A program made the position numbers and the translations under genes. Source: Actinomycetes bacterium (GTDB taxonomy: Bacteria > Actinomycetota > Actinomycetes > Actinomycetales > Microbacteriaceae). From it: DNA of 7,753 nucleotides. Every line of letters starts with the position of its first letter. The first letter of the stretch is position 1. The stretch is taken from the NCBI GenBank assembly GCA_023450335.1, contig JAEXHA010000024.1, positions 1 to 7,753 of the forward strand. The letters are read 5' to 3'. Positions 1-5,725 of the stretch are shown here, in pieces. The notes below the pieces were generated by a model. It had not been told where the DNA came from. It ran no database searches and saw only the letters and a program-made list of their open reading frames with translations.

Positions 1-37
1 TTGGGGGGGCGCCGTCGCGGCTGCACCGGAGGACCGC

Positions 38-850
38 ATGACCCGATTCCTGGTCGTCCCGCAGTGGCAGGGCTCGCCCGCCGCGCGGGCGATGCTGTTG
101 CTCGACGGCGCCGAAGCGATCGCCGGCGACCTGCCGCGCGCCGCCTGCACGCGCATCGACGTGCCGGTCGAGGCCGGTGACGCGCAGGAGACCGGCATCC
201 GCCGTTTCAGTGCCCTCGCCCGGGTGCAGGGCGCCGTGCTCGAGGCGCTCGCGAAGGACGCGGAGCCGGCCCTCATCGTCGGCGGCGACTGCGGCGTTGC
301 CGTGCCCGGCGTGGCGTATGCGGCCGCGCGCGATTCCGACCTCGCAGTGCTGTGGTTCGACGCCCACGCCGATCTGCACACGGTCGACACCTCGCCCTCC
401 GGCGCGCTCGGCGGCATGGCGCTGCGCGCCGCGACCGGTGACGGCCCCCTCGCCTGCGGGCCCGTCATCGAACCGGGCCGCATCGTGCTGGCCGGAGCCC
501 GAGAGTTCGATCCCGCCGAAGCGGCGTGGGTGGATGCCACAGGCGTGACGTCCCTGCCCGCTTCGGCGCTGGCCGACGCCGACGCCGTGGCCGACGCGGT
601 CGTCGCCACCGGCGCGAGCGCGGTCTACATCCACGTCGATCTGGACGTCCTGGACCCGGCGACCATGACCGGTGTCGGCCTGCCGGTGCCGTTCGGCGTG
701 CAGCCGTCCGAGCTGACCGCCGCGATCGCCGCCGTACGCGCCCGGCTGCCGCTGGCCGGCAGCTCGATCGCCGGGTTCGCCCCGGCCTCGGCCGCCGCGG
801 CCGTCGACGATCTCGGCACGATCCTGCGCGTCCTCGGAGCATTGGCCTGA
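38..850 (+). CDS. Arginase/agmatinase/formiminoglutamase superfamily protein with altered active site
   Basis: A 270-residue ureohydrolase-fold protein, probably cytoplasmic with a binuclear metal site. Three family motifs are visible: GGDCG at residues 82-86, DAHAD at 108-112 and DLDVLDP at 201-207. Aligned to rat arginase I, these supply metal ligands D108, H110, D112, D201 and D203. The ligand equivalent to His101 is Cys85. The position of the proton-shuttle His141 is Gly125, and the C-terminal segment that normally carries Glu277 reads GFAPA (246-250) with no Glu. True arginase or agmatinase activity is therefore doubtful; it may hydrolyse another C-N bond or have another role. From memory, actinobacterial members with GGDCG are common. 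The ATG is preceded by GGAGG at 28-32 with a 5-nt spacer, which fixes the start. The stop overlaps the next start by one base (TGATG), so the two genes are probably co-translated. Superfamily assignment is firm; the reaction is unknown. Confidence 0.88.
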   Translation: MTRFLVVPQWQGSPAARAMLLLDGAEAIAGDLPRAACTRIDVPVEAGDAQETGIRRFSALARVQGAVLEALAKDAEPALIVGGDCGVAVPGVAYAAARDSDLAVLWFDAHADLHTVDTSPSGALGGMALRAATGDGPLACGPVIEPGRIVLAGAREFDPAEAAWVDATGVTSLPASALADADAVADAVVATGASAVYIHVDLDVLDPATMTGVGLPVPFGVQPSELTAAIAAVRARLPLAGSSIAGFAPASAAAAVDDLGTILRVLGALA

Positions 851-1302
851 TGGCGCGGCGACTCGCCCCCGACTGGCGGGCCCGCGCCGATCGTGCCGTG
901 GCGCGAGGCGAACGGTGGGACCGGCTGATCCCCGGCATCCTGCTGGATTCGCCGATCAGCCGGGTCGGGTACTGGTGGGGCACCGCGGTCGGCTGGCTGT
1001 GGGGCGGGCTGTGGTCGACCGGTCCGGTGCGGCGCAGTCACGGTCTGTGGGTGTTCACGGGCATGCCGAGATGGACCTACCGGCGCGGCGGCGTCTGCGT
1101 GGGCTCCTGCTTTCTCACCGGCGATGGGGCCCTGCCCGAGCGCATCCTGCGGCATGAGGCCGTGCACGCGCAGCAGTGGCGTCGCTACGGCATGCTGATG
1201 CCCGTGCTGTACCTGCTGGCCGGCTTCGACCCGATGACCAACCGGTTCGAGATCATGGCCGGTCTCGAAGACGGCGGGTACGTGCGCCGCGGCGCGCGCT
1301 GA
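850..1302 (+). CDS. Small HExxH (zincin-like) protein of unknown function
   Basis: A 150-residue protein that I cannot assign to a named function. It has HEAVH at residues 102-106, followed by QQW, RYG and a hydrophobic stretch (114-125), then NRFE at 131-134. The HExxH plus downstream Glu order resembles the gluzincin zinc-site layout, and small bacterial proteins with HExVH...NxFE are known, so a zinc-binding or peptidase-like role is possible but unproven. Residues 41-55 are rich in Trp and Gly and may sit at a membrane. Two cysteines occur as CVGSC (83-87). There is no CxxxCxxC radical-SAM or ferredoxin motif, so an Fe-S oxidoreductase label, which I recall for relatives, is not supported. 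No signal peptide is seen. The ATG overlaps the stop of the arginase-like gene (TGATG), with GGAG at 836-839 ten bases upstream. The longer reading of this frame back to 526 lies inside the preceding gene and is not used. Confidence 0.8.
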   Translation: MARRLAPDWRARADRAVARGERWDRLIPGILLDSPISRVGYWWGTAVGWLWGGLWSTGPVRRSHGLWVFTGMPRWTYRRGGVCVGSCFLTGDGALPERILRHEAVHAQQWRRYGMLMPVLYLLAGFDPMTNRFEIMAGLEDGGYVRRGAR

Positions 1303-1314
1303 GCACGGTCAGCG
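1297..1314. terminator. Weak dyad between convergent stop codons
   Basis: CGCTGA (1297-1302) and TCAGCG (1309-1314) are perfect 6-bp inverted arms around a 6-base loop, spanning both convergent stop codons. It could act as a short bidirectional terminator for the two converging units, but there is no T-tract on either strand and the stem is short. Part of the symmetry follows automatically from two facing TGA stops. Confidence 0.22.
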
Positions 1315-1773
1315 GGCGGCGGCGAGCCCGAACTGCGCAGGCGTGTGCACCGCCGCGGCGTCGAGGTGCAGATCGCCGGTGAGGTGGTCGAAGATGTCGG
1401 CTGTACCCAGGTAGCCGCCCAGCAGGTGGATGCGGGTGTGGTCGTCGTCGCGGCAGAGCATCTCGTCGGCCCAGGCGTTGACGGCGCGCGCCACAGCCTG
1501 TCCGGGTGCGCAGGACCGACCGGAGCCCGGATCGCCGCTGCGACGCGAGCGGTCGAGCCAGGTGACGGTCATGCGGGTCGGCACCGTGAGGCGGCCGATC
1601 CACTCCGGCCCCGGCACCTCGACGAACACACGGCCCGTCGAGCACAGCGGCAGCGTGGCGATGAGCGTCTCCAGGTCGACCAGCGAGTGCTCGTCGGCGG
1701 TGATCAGGTGCTGCACGCGCGAGTGCTTCGCCGCCCGGCAGGCGGTGGCGTTGTGCACGGCGGATGAAGTCAT
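1309..1773 (-). CDS. Stand-alone SIP-domain (siderophore-interacting) protein
   Basis: A 154-residue protein matching the C-terminal NAD(P)H-binding half (SIP domain) of siderophore-interacting flavoreductases, which release iron by reducing ferric siderophores in the cytoplasm. The core HLITADEHSLVDLETLIATL (22-41) and the strand VFVEVPGPE (49-57) correspond to the typical nucleotide-fold start; AVNAWADEMLC (97-107) and HLLGGYLGTADIFDHL (116-131) fit the later helices. The N-terminal FAD-binding domain of full-length members (about 250-280 residues) is absent, so this protein would need a partner or act differently. Its ATG has GAAGG (1778-1782) 4 nt upstream. A TATAGT -10 box and an iron-box match lie just upstream, which supports iron regulation and agrees with the domain call. 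It lies downstream of the phosphatase gene on the same strand with a 32-bp gap, and may also receive read-through. Confidence 0.82.
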   Translation of the reverse strand: MTSSAVHNATACRAAKHSRVQHLITADEHSLVDLETLIATLPLCSTGRVFVEVPGPEWIGRLTVPTRMTVTWLDRSRRSGDPGSGRSCAPGQAVARAVNAWADEMLCRDDDHTRIHLLGGYLGTADIFDHLTGDLHLDAAAVHTPAQFGLAAAR

Positions 1774-1782
1774 ATCGCCTTC

Positions 1783-1788
1783 ACTATA
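1783..1788 (-). promoter_or_regulatory. Candidate -10 box of the SIP gene promoter
   Basis: On the minus strand TATAGT lies 9 nt before the ATG at 1773, in a local AT-rich pocket of otherwise GC-rich DNA. A start site 6-8 nt downstream would give a very short leader or a nearly leaderless mRNA, which is common in actinobacteria. The -35 zone falls around 1804-1811 with no good TTGACA match, and is covered by the iron box. Confidence 0.45.
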
Positions 1789-1795
1789 CCGGAAT

Positions 1796-1814
1796 GTAGG
1801 GTTGCCTAACCTTG
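1796..1814. promoter_or_regulatory. Candidate DtxR/IdeR iron box
   Basis: The 19-bp sequence GTAGGGTTGCCTAACCTTG matches the DtxR/IdeR consensus TTAGGTTAGSCTAACCTAA at 14 of 19 positions, with the CCTAACCT half fully intact. It overlaps the stop codon of the phosphatase gene (1806-1808) and the -35 zone of the SIP gene, so an iron-loaded repressor bound here would block SIP transcription. That this gene encodes an iron-siderophore protein supports the call independently of the motif. Confidence 0.68.
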
Positions 1815-2540
1815 CCTGCGAGAATCTCCCGCGACGAGCACGCGCCGCAATTCGCCGATCTCCTCGTCGGTCAGCCCGTGCGCCCGCAGATACTCCACCG
1901 GTGCCCCGTACTGTTCGCGCAGCTCGTCGATCAAGCCCTGCATGGCCGGCGCCGGCGAGCGCGTGGCGAGGTCTTCGAGGTGCCGGGCGTGCGGGTGCAG
2001 ACGCCGGAGATACGCCAGCACGCTCTCGTTGCGACGCACCGGCAGCAGCGCCTCGGTGCGCGCATAATCAGCGATCACGGCGTCTTCATCGACCCCCGCG
2101 GCGAGCAGGGTGAGGGCGACCGTCACCCCGGTGCGGTCCTTGCCGACCGTGCAGTGCACGAGAACGGGCTGGTCGGCCAGCACCGCCCGCACGACGTCGA
2201 CGATGCCCGCCGCCGATCCCGCGATCAGGGTCTGGTACATCTGTGCCAGCGACAGATCCTCCTCGAAGAAGGATGCCGCGGAGCCGACGAATAGCGGGAT
2301 CCGCACCGTTTCGTGGCCGAACCCGTCGAGACGCGTGGGTTCGAGATCGATCTCGGCGTCCTCCCGCAGGTCGACGATGCGCCGCAGGCCCAGGGCGCGC
2401 AGGGCGTCGCGCCCACCGGCATCCACCCGGGCGAGGTTGCCCGAGCGGAACAGCACGCCGGGCCGGGTGCGCGCGTCGCCGGCGGACAGGCCCCCGACGT
2501 CGCGGAAGTTGAGGGCGCCGGTGATGCGCGGGTCGGTCAT
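1806..2540 (-). CDS. Tyrosine-protein phosphatase, PtpB/Y_phosphatase3 type
   Basis: A 244-residue cysteine-based phosphatase, expected to hydrolyse phosphotyrosine (some relatives also phosphoserine/threonine or phosphoinositides). The P-loop is HCTVGKDRTG at residues 129-138, with nucleophile Cys130 and phosphate-binding Arg136; Lys134 inside the loop is typical of the MptpB-like group. The N-terminal NFRDVGG (11-17), RSGNL (32-36) and VDLRED (56-61) are also characteristic of Y_phosphatase3 proteins, and the C-terminal helices (about 146-236) fit the family. No signal peptide is seen, so it is either cytoplasmic or leaderless-exported; MptpB of Mycobacterium tuberculosis is secreted without a classical signal. 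Its ATG overlaps the stop of the upstream AhpD-like gene (ATGA), implying translational coupling. The last codons and the TAG stop lie inside the iron box of the next gene. Confidence 0.92.
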   Translation of the reverse strand: MTDPRITGALNFRDVGGLSAGDARTRPGVLFRSGNLARVDAGGRDALRALGLRRIVDLREDAEIDLEPTRLDGFGHETVRIPLFVGSAASFFEEDLSLAQMYQTLIAGSAAGIVDVVRAVLADQPVLVHCTVGKDRTGVTVALTLLAAGVDEDAVIADYARTEALLPVRRNESVLAYLRRLHPHARHLEDLATRSPAPAMQGLIDELREQYGAPVEYLRAHGLTDEEIGELRRVLVAGDSRRQG

Positions 2541-3028
2541 GACGTGTGGGCCGCGGCGTGCTCCCCCCGGCGCGGCGGGACGGGGTACTTGCCGGCGATG
2601 GTGATGCGGTTGAACGCGTTGATCGACACGAGCAGCCAGCTGAGAGCGACATACTCCCGCTCGGTGAGGATGCCCCCCACGTGGTCATACACTTCGTCGG
2701 GCACGCCGTCCTCGTGGATGTAGACGTAGCTCTCGGCCAGTTCGAGGGCTGCCCGTTCGCGCGCGGTGAAGACACCCGACTCGCGCCACACCGCGATCTG
2801 CGCGATCTCGTCGGCACTCAGCCCCGCCTTCACGCCCCGGTCGACGTGGATGCGCACGCAGTAGGCGCAGCCGTTGAGCTGCGACGAGTGGATGAGCGCG
2901 ATCTCCTTGAGCCGCTCGTCGATGCCCGCCTCGGCCGCCAGGGCGCCGACCGTCGTCGAGAACGCCTCCAATGCGTCATAGGCGGGACGGGCCGATCGGG
3001 ACAGGTGCACGCGACGTTCGGGGGCCAT
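2537..3028 (-). CDS. Carboxymuconolactone decarboxylase family protein, AhpD-like
   Basis: A 163-residue all-helical protein of the CMD/AhpD family, whose members include alkylhydroperoxidases that use a CxxC pair. Numbered from the chosen ATG, the motif CAYC (54-57) with His61, preceded by Glu42, has the same spacing as Glu118-Cys130-Cys133-His137 of Mycobacterium tuberculosis AhpD, so the proton relay is intact and peroxidase-type or disulfide chemistry is plausible. The rest of the core (helices to about residue 145, ending in NAFNRITIAGKYP) is typical. An in-frame GTG at 3037 would add three residues. I prefer ATG 3028 because a GGTGG sequence (3034-3038) lies 5 nt upstream, while the GTG has almost no ribosome site. 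It is the first gene of the minus-strand unit and overlaps the phosphatase start by 4 nt (ATGA). Confidence 0.87.
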   Translation of the reverse strand: MAPERRVHLSRSARPAYDALEAFSTTVGALAAEAGIDERLKEIALIHSSQLNGCAYCVRIHVDRGVKAGLSADEIAQIAVWRESGVFTARERAALELAESYVYIHEDGVPDEVYDHVGGILTEREYVALSWLLVSINAFNRITIAGKYPVPPRRGEHAAAHTS

Positions 3029-3035
3029 GTCGACC

Positions 3036-3041
3036 ACCCTA
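3036..3041 (-). promoter_or_regulatory. Possible -10 box for the AhpD-like/phosphatase operon
   Basis: TAGGGT on the minus strand fits the TANNNT pattern of actinobacterial -10 boxes and ends 7 nt before ATG 3028, which would give a leaderless transcript. The same bases overlap the GGTGG proposed as ribosome site, so only one of the two readings may be true. No convincing -35 is seen; that zone falls in the 3051-3066 dyad. Confidence 0.28.
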
Positions 3042-3050
3042 TCCGCGCGA

Positions 3051-3066
3051 CCGCCGGCACCGGCGG
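3051..3066. repeat. Inverted repeat in divergent promoter region (dyad 1)
   Basis: CCGCCGG (3051-3057) and CCGGCGG (3060-3066) are perfect inverted arms separated by two bases. The site sits 23 bp upstream of the AhpD-like ATG, where the -35 of that operon would be. It could be a repressor operator. In such GC-rich DNA, CG-only palindromes also arise easily by chance. Confidence 0.35.
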
Positions 3067-3097
3067 CGCAGTGACGCGGGCGCCATTGTGACTGCGC
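3066..3097. repeat. Inverted repeat in divergent promoter region (dyad 2)
   Basis: GCGCAGTGAC (3066-3075) and GTGACTGCGC (3088-3097) are inverted arms matching at 9 of 10 positions around a 12-bp spacer. The pentamer GTGAC is also directly repeated at 3071-3075 and 3088-3092. The spacing between arm centres is about two helical turns, which suits a dimeric regulator. The site lies midway between two divergent transcription units. Confidence 0.4.
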
Positions 3098-3124
3098 GTG
3101 TCCGCACCGCCCGCTCGGGGACTC

Positions 3125-3130
3125 TAGGCT
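3125..3130 (+). promoter_or_regulatory. Possible -10 box for the ABC transporter operon
   Basis: TAGGCT fits TANNNT and lies 76 nt before the binding-protein ATG, in one of the few less GC-rich stretches of the divergent region. It would start transcription near 3137 and leave a leader of about 70 nt. No clear -35 is seen 16-18 bp upstream. Confidence 0.3.
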
Positions 3131-3148
3131 GTTACGCGCACCTGAGTT

Positions 3149-3184
3149 CGCAGGACGCCATCCGACAGCAACGATGCTCCTGCG
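3149..3184 (+). other. Potential hairpin in the leader of the ABC operon
   Basis: CGCAGGA (3149-3155) pairs perfectly with TCCTGCG (3178-3184), and an inner CATC (3159-3162) can pair with GATG (3173-3176), giving a two-part stem with a 10-base loop. It ends 5 nt before the GAAAGGA ribosome site of the binding-protein gene. It could influence translation or mRNA stability. It matches no riboswitch class that I recognise. Confidence 0.3.
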
Positions 3185-3189
3185 CCCGC

Positions 3190-3196
3190 GAAAGGA
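3190..3196 (+). promoter_or_regulatory. Ribosome binding site deciding the binding-protein start
   Basis: GAAAGGA lies 10 nt before ATG 3207 and supports that start over the in-frame ATG at 3174. The earlier ATG has no comparable site and would put an 11-residue charged extension in front of the lipoprotein signal. Confidence 0.6.
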
Positions 3197-3206
3197 CTCT
3201 CCTCAC

Positions 3207-4718
3207 ATGATCCGCAGAACCGCACTGGCCGCCTCCGCCCTCCTCGTCGCCGGGGCGCTCGTGCTGACCGCCTGCACCGGCGGCGGCGAGCCGGAGCCCA
3301 GCAGCACCGAGGTCACCGCCGATCCGGACGCCTCGGTCGCCATCCGCCTCGTGCTCGAGCCGGGCAACCTCGACATCCGAGAGACAGCGGGCGCCGCACT
3401 CGATCAGATCCTGATCGACAACATCTACCAGGGCCTCGTCTCACGCACGCCCGAGCAGGAGATCGTGCCGGCGCTCGCGACCGACTACGAGATCTCGCCC
3501 GACGGCCTCACCTACACCTTCACGCTCCGCGAGGGCGTCACCTTCCACGACGGGCAGGAGCTCACACCCCAGGACGTGGTCTGGTCGCTCACGCAGCTGA
3601 AGGGGAACGCGGCCTACCGCGACTCGGATCGCCTCGCGAACGTCGACACGATCGTCGCCGACGGCCAGACGATCACGCTGACCCTCAGCGCCCCCGACTC
3701 GACCCTGCTGTGGAACCTCACCGGACGTGCCGGCCTCATCTTCAAGGAGGGCGACACGATCGACCGCAAGACCGACGCGAACGGCACCGGACCCTTCGTG
3801 TTCGACACCTGGAAGCAGGGCGACAGCATCACCTTCACGCGCAACGACGCCTACTGGGGCGAGACCGCCCAGGTCGCCGAGATCGTGTTCAGCTACATCC
3901 CGAACACGCAGGCGGCCATCAACGGCGCCCTCGCCGGCGAACTCGACGTGCTCACCGGTTTCGACGCGAACCTGACCGACCAGCTCGAGGCGAACGGCGA
4001 CTTCCAGGTCGTCATCGGCCCGTCGACCGACAAGGGCACCCTGGCGATGAACCAGACAGCCGGTCCCCTCGCCGACCAGCGCGTGCGTCAGGCGATCCGC
4101 CAGGCGATCGACAAGGACGCCATCGTCGAGGCGCTCGGCGCAGGACAAACGCTGTACGGCCCGATCCCCGAGCTCGACCCCGGGTACGAAGACCTGTCCG
4201 ACGTAGCGCCGTTCGACCCCGACGCCGCCCGCGACCTGCTGGCCGAGGCGGGCCAGGAGGATCTCGATCTGACGCTGACCATCTCGTCCAGCTACGGCAC
4301 GACCGTGACGCAGATCCTGGTGTCCAACCTCAACGACGTGGGCATCACGCTGCACGTGAACAGCGTCGAGTTCCCCGCCTGGCTCAACGACGTCTACATC
4401 AACCAGGACTACGAGCTCAGCTTCGTACTGCACACCGAGGCCCGCGACTTCGAGAACTGGGCGAACCCGGACTACTACTTCACCTACGACAACCCCGAGG
4501 TGCAGCGCCTGTACGCCGAGTCGGTCGCCGCCACCGATCCCGCCGACGCCGAAGCGCTGCTGGCCGAGGCCGCCCGCATCGTGTCGGAGGACATGGCCGC
4601 CGACTGGCTGTACAACGGCGCATCGGTCGTCGGGGTCGGCACGCACATCGCGGGTATGCCCACGACCAACGTGAACGAGCGGATGAACCTGGCCGGCCTC
4701 GTGGAAGGCGCACTGTGA
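3207..4718 (+). CDS. ABC transporter substrate-binding lipoprotein, SBP_bac_5 (peptide/Dpp-Opp) family
   Basis: A 503-residue extracytoplasmic solute-binding protein, anchored by lipid to the outer face of the membrane, that delivers substrate to the permeases encoded downstream. The signal peptide is residues 1-22 (RR near the N-terminus, hydrophobic core 6-20) with lipobox LTAC and lipid-attached Cys23. Family 5 landmarks follow: DNIYQGL (71-77), the ISPDGLTYTFTLREGVTFHDG segment (96-116), PQDVVWSL (121-128), GTGPFVF (193-199), a NDAYWG block (213-218), and RQAIRQAIDKDAI (294-306). Length and order match full-length dipeptide/oligopeptide binding proteins. The substrate cannot be deduced: the family also binds nickel, glutathione, opines and sugars. 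Codons end almost always in C or G, as expected of a well-expressed gene. The start at 3207 rests on the signal peptide and the GAAAGGA site. It is first of the operon, with 56 bp before the first permease gene. Confidence 0.93.
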   Translation: MIRRTALAASALLVAGALVLTACTGGGEPEPSSTEVTADPDASVAIRLVLEPGNLDIRETAGAALDQILIDNIYQGLVSRTPEQEIVPALATDYEISPDGLTYTFTLREGVTFHDGQELTPQDVVWSLTQLKGNAAYRDSDRLANVDTIVADGQTITLTLSAPDSTLLWNLTGRAGLIFKEGDTIDRKTDANGTGPFVFDTWKQGDSITFTRNDAYWGETAQVAEIVFSYIPNTQAAINGALAGELDVLTGFDANLTDQLEANGDFQVVIGPSTDKGTLAMNQTAGPLADQRVRQAIRQAIDKDAIVEALGAGQTLYGPIPELDPGYEDLSDVAPFDPDAARDLLAEAGQEDLDLTLTISSSYGTTVTQILVSNLNDVGITLHVNSVEFPAWLNDVYINQDYELSFVLHTEARDFENWANPDYYFTYDNPEVQRLYAESVAATDPADAEALLAEAARIVSEDMAADWLYNGASVVGVGTHIAGMPTTNVNERMNLAGLVEGAL

Positions 4719-4774
4719 GTCGCCTCTCCCGCCCCCCGCACCCCCGGATCCGATCGATTCACTGAGATTCCGGC
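4719..4774 (+). other. Spacer between binding-protein and permease genes
   Basis: This 56-bp stretch is the only gap inside the transporter operon. It is C-rich at its start (4727-4745) and contains the short palindromes CGGATCCG (4745-4752) and CGATCG (4751-4756), but no stable terminator hairpin with a T-tract. An in-frame TGA at 4763-4765 rules out an earlier permease start. The site could be one of mRNA processing or partial termination, which would let the binding protein be made in excess; this is inference. Confidence 0.3.
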
Positions 4775-5725
4775 GTGATCCGCTACGCGTTGAACCGTCT
4801 CGCCCTGCTGATCGCGGGGCTGCTGACGGCCAGCGTGCTCATCTTCGTCACGTTGCGCGTCTTCCCCGGTGACATCGCGCAACTGATCGCCGGCACGAAC
4901 TCGACGCCCGAGCAGGTGGCGGCCATCAGCGAGCGCCTGGGGCTGGACCGGCCATTGCCGGTGCAGTACCTCGACTGGATCTCGGGGCTGGTCACCGGCA
5001 ACCTCGGGGCGTCGCTGCTGACGGGCACGCCCGTCCTCGATGAACTGCTGCAGAAGGCGCAGGTCACGGTGCCGCTCGGCCTCATGTCGATGGCGATCGC
5101 GCTCGTGGTGGCGCTGCCGTTCGGGGTGCTCTCGGCGCTGCGGCGCGGACGCGCCGACGGCACCATGCTGAGCGTCGGCGCGCAGACGCTGGCCGCGGTG
5201 CCCGTCGTCTGGGCGGGCATGATGCTCGTGGTCGTGTTCGCGGTGTGGCTCGGGTGGCTGCCCGCGCAGGGCTTCCCCCGCGGCGGCTGGGACGACCCGG
5301 GCCGGGCCTTCCTTTCGCTGCTGCTTCCGGCGTTGACGATCGGCATCGTCGAGGGCGCGATGCTCATGCGGTTCGTGCGCTCGGCGACGCTGCAGGCGGT
5401 GGGCCAGGACTATGTGCGCACCGCGGCGGCCAAGGGTCTGACCCGCAACCGCGCACTCGTGCGACACGGCCTCCCGGCGGTGGGCCTGTCGATCATCACG
5501 GTGCTGGGGCTGCAGGTGGCGGGCATCATCGTGGGCGCCGTCGTCATCGAGGAGCTGTTCAGCCTGCCCGGCATCGGCCGCATGCTCGTCGCCGATGTCG
5601 GCAACCGCGACCTCGTGAAGGTGCAGAGCGAGCTGCTCGTGCTGACGGGGATGGTGCTGGTCATCGGGTTCGGCGTCGACCTGTTCCACCGGGTCGTCGA
5701 CCCCCGGCAGCGGGAGGCGGAATGA
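4775..5725 (+). CDS. ABC transporter permease, DppB/OppB type
   Basis: A 316-residue inner-membrane permease forming one half of the translocation pore with the next gene product. It starts MIRYALNRLALLIAGLL, the usual N-terminus of DppB-type proteins, with about six membrane segments (roughly 9-28, 99-121, 137-160, 180-197, 233-258, 285-305). The ATPase-contact (EAA) loop is DYVRTAAAKG (212-221) leading to RHGLPAV (230-236), followed by the family sequence EELFSLPGIGRML (259-271). The start is a GTG fixed by the in-frame stop at 4763-4765, but its ribosome site is weak (only GAG at 4764-4766), unlike the other genes of the operon. The stop overlaps the second permease's start (ATGA). Confidence 0.93.
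   Translation: MIRYALNRLALLIAGLLTASVLIFVTLRVFPGDIAQLIAGTNSTPEQVAAISERLGLDRPLPVQYLDWISGLVTGNLGASLLTGTPVLDELLQKAQVTVPLGLMSMAIALVVALPFGVLSALRRGRADGTMLSVGAQTLAAVPVVWAGMMLVVVFAVWLGWLPAQGFPRGGWDDPGRAFLSLLLPALTIGIVEGAMLMRFVRSATLQAVGQDYVRTAAAKGLTRNRALVRHGLPAVGLSIITVLGLQVAGIIVGAVVIEELFSLPGIGRMLVADVGNRDLVKVQSELLVLTGMVLVIGFGVDLFHRVVDPRQREAE

Noticed and set aside
3..9. Run of seven G at the window start
   Set aside because: It is at the edge, with no gene context to judge phase variation or sequencing error.
1..41. Possible 3' tail of an upstream gene ending in a TGA that overlaps ATG 38 as ATGA
   Set aside because: The frame is open from the window edge and the ATGA overlap would fit the local style, but only about 12 codons are visible with nothing recognisable. 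All three forward frames are open here, so it cannot be supported.
1284..1295. Perfect 12-bp palindrome GCGCCGCGGCGC
   Set aside because: It lies inside the coding end of the HExxH gene, has no loop, and consists only of C and G, which is expected by chance at this GC content.
3119..3200. Direct repeat GGACTCT at 3119-3125 and 3194-3200
   Set aside because: It is a 7-bp repeat 75 bp apart. The second copy overlaps the ribosome site, and the spacing is not a helical-phase match. Chance is sufficient.
3088..3210. Possible 40-codon upstream peptide ending ATGA at the binding-protein start
   Set aside because: The GTG at 3088 has no ribosome site and lies upstream of the likely transcription start near 3137; it falls within a dyad repeat. 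The frame is open by chance in GC-rich DNA.
3441..4646. Long minus-strand open frame opposite the binding-protein gene
   Set aside because: It lies wholly antisense to a clear SBP_bac_5 gene, has low-complexity Val/Gly/Arg-rich content and no recognisable domain. Such frames are usual in GC-rich DNA.
4484..5689. Long minus-strand open frame opposite the first permease
   Set aside because: Its His/Arg/Asp-rich translation without a fold signature is antisense to a well-supported permease, so it is a codon-bias shadow.
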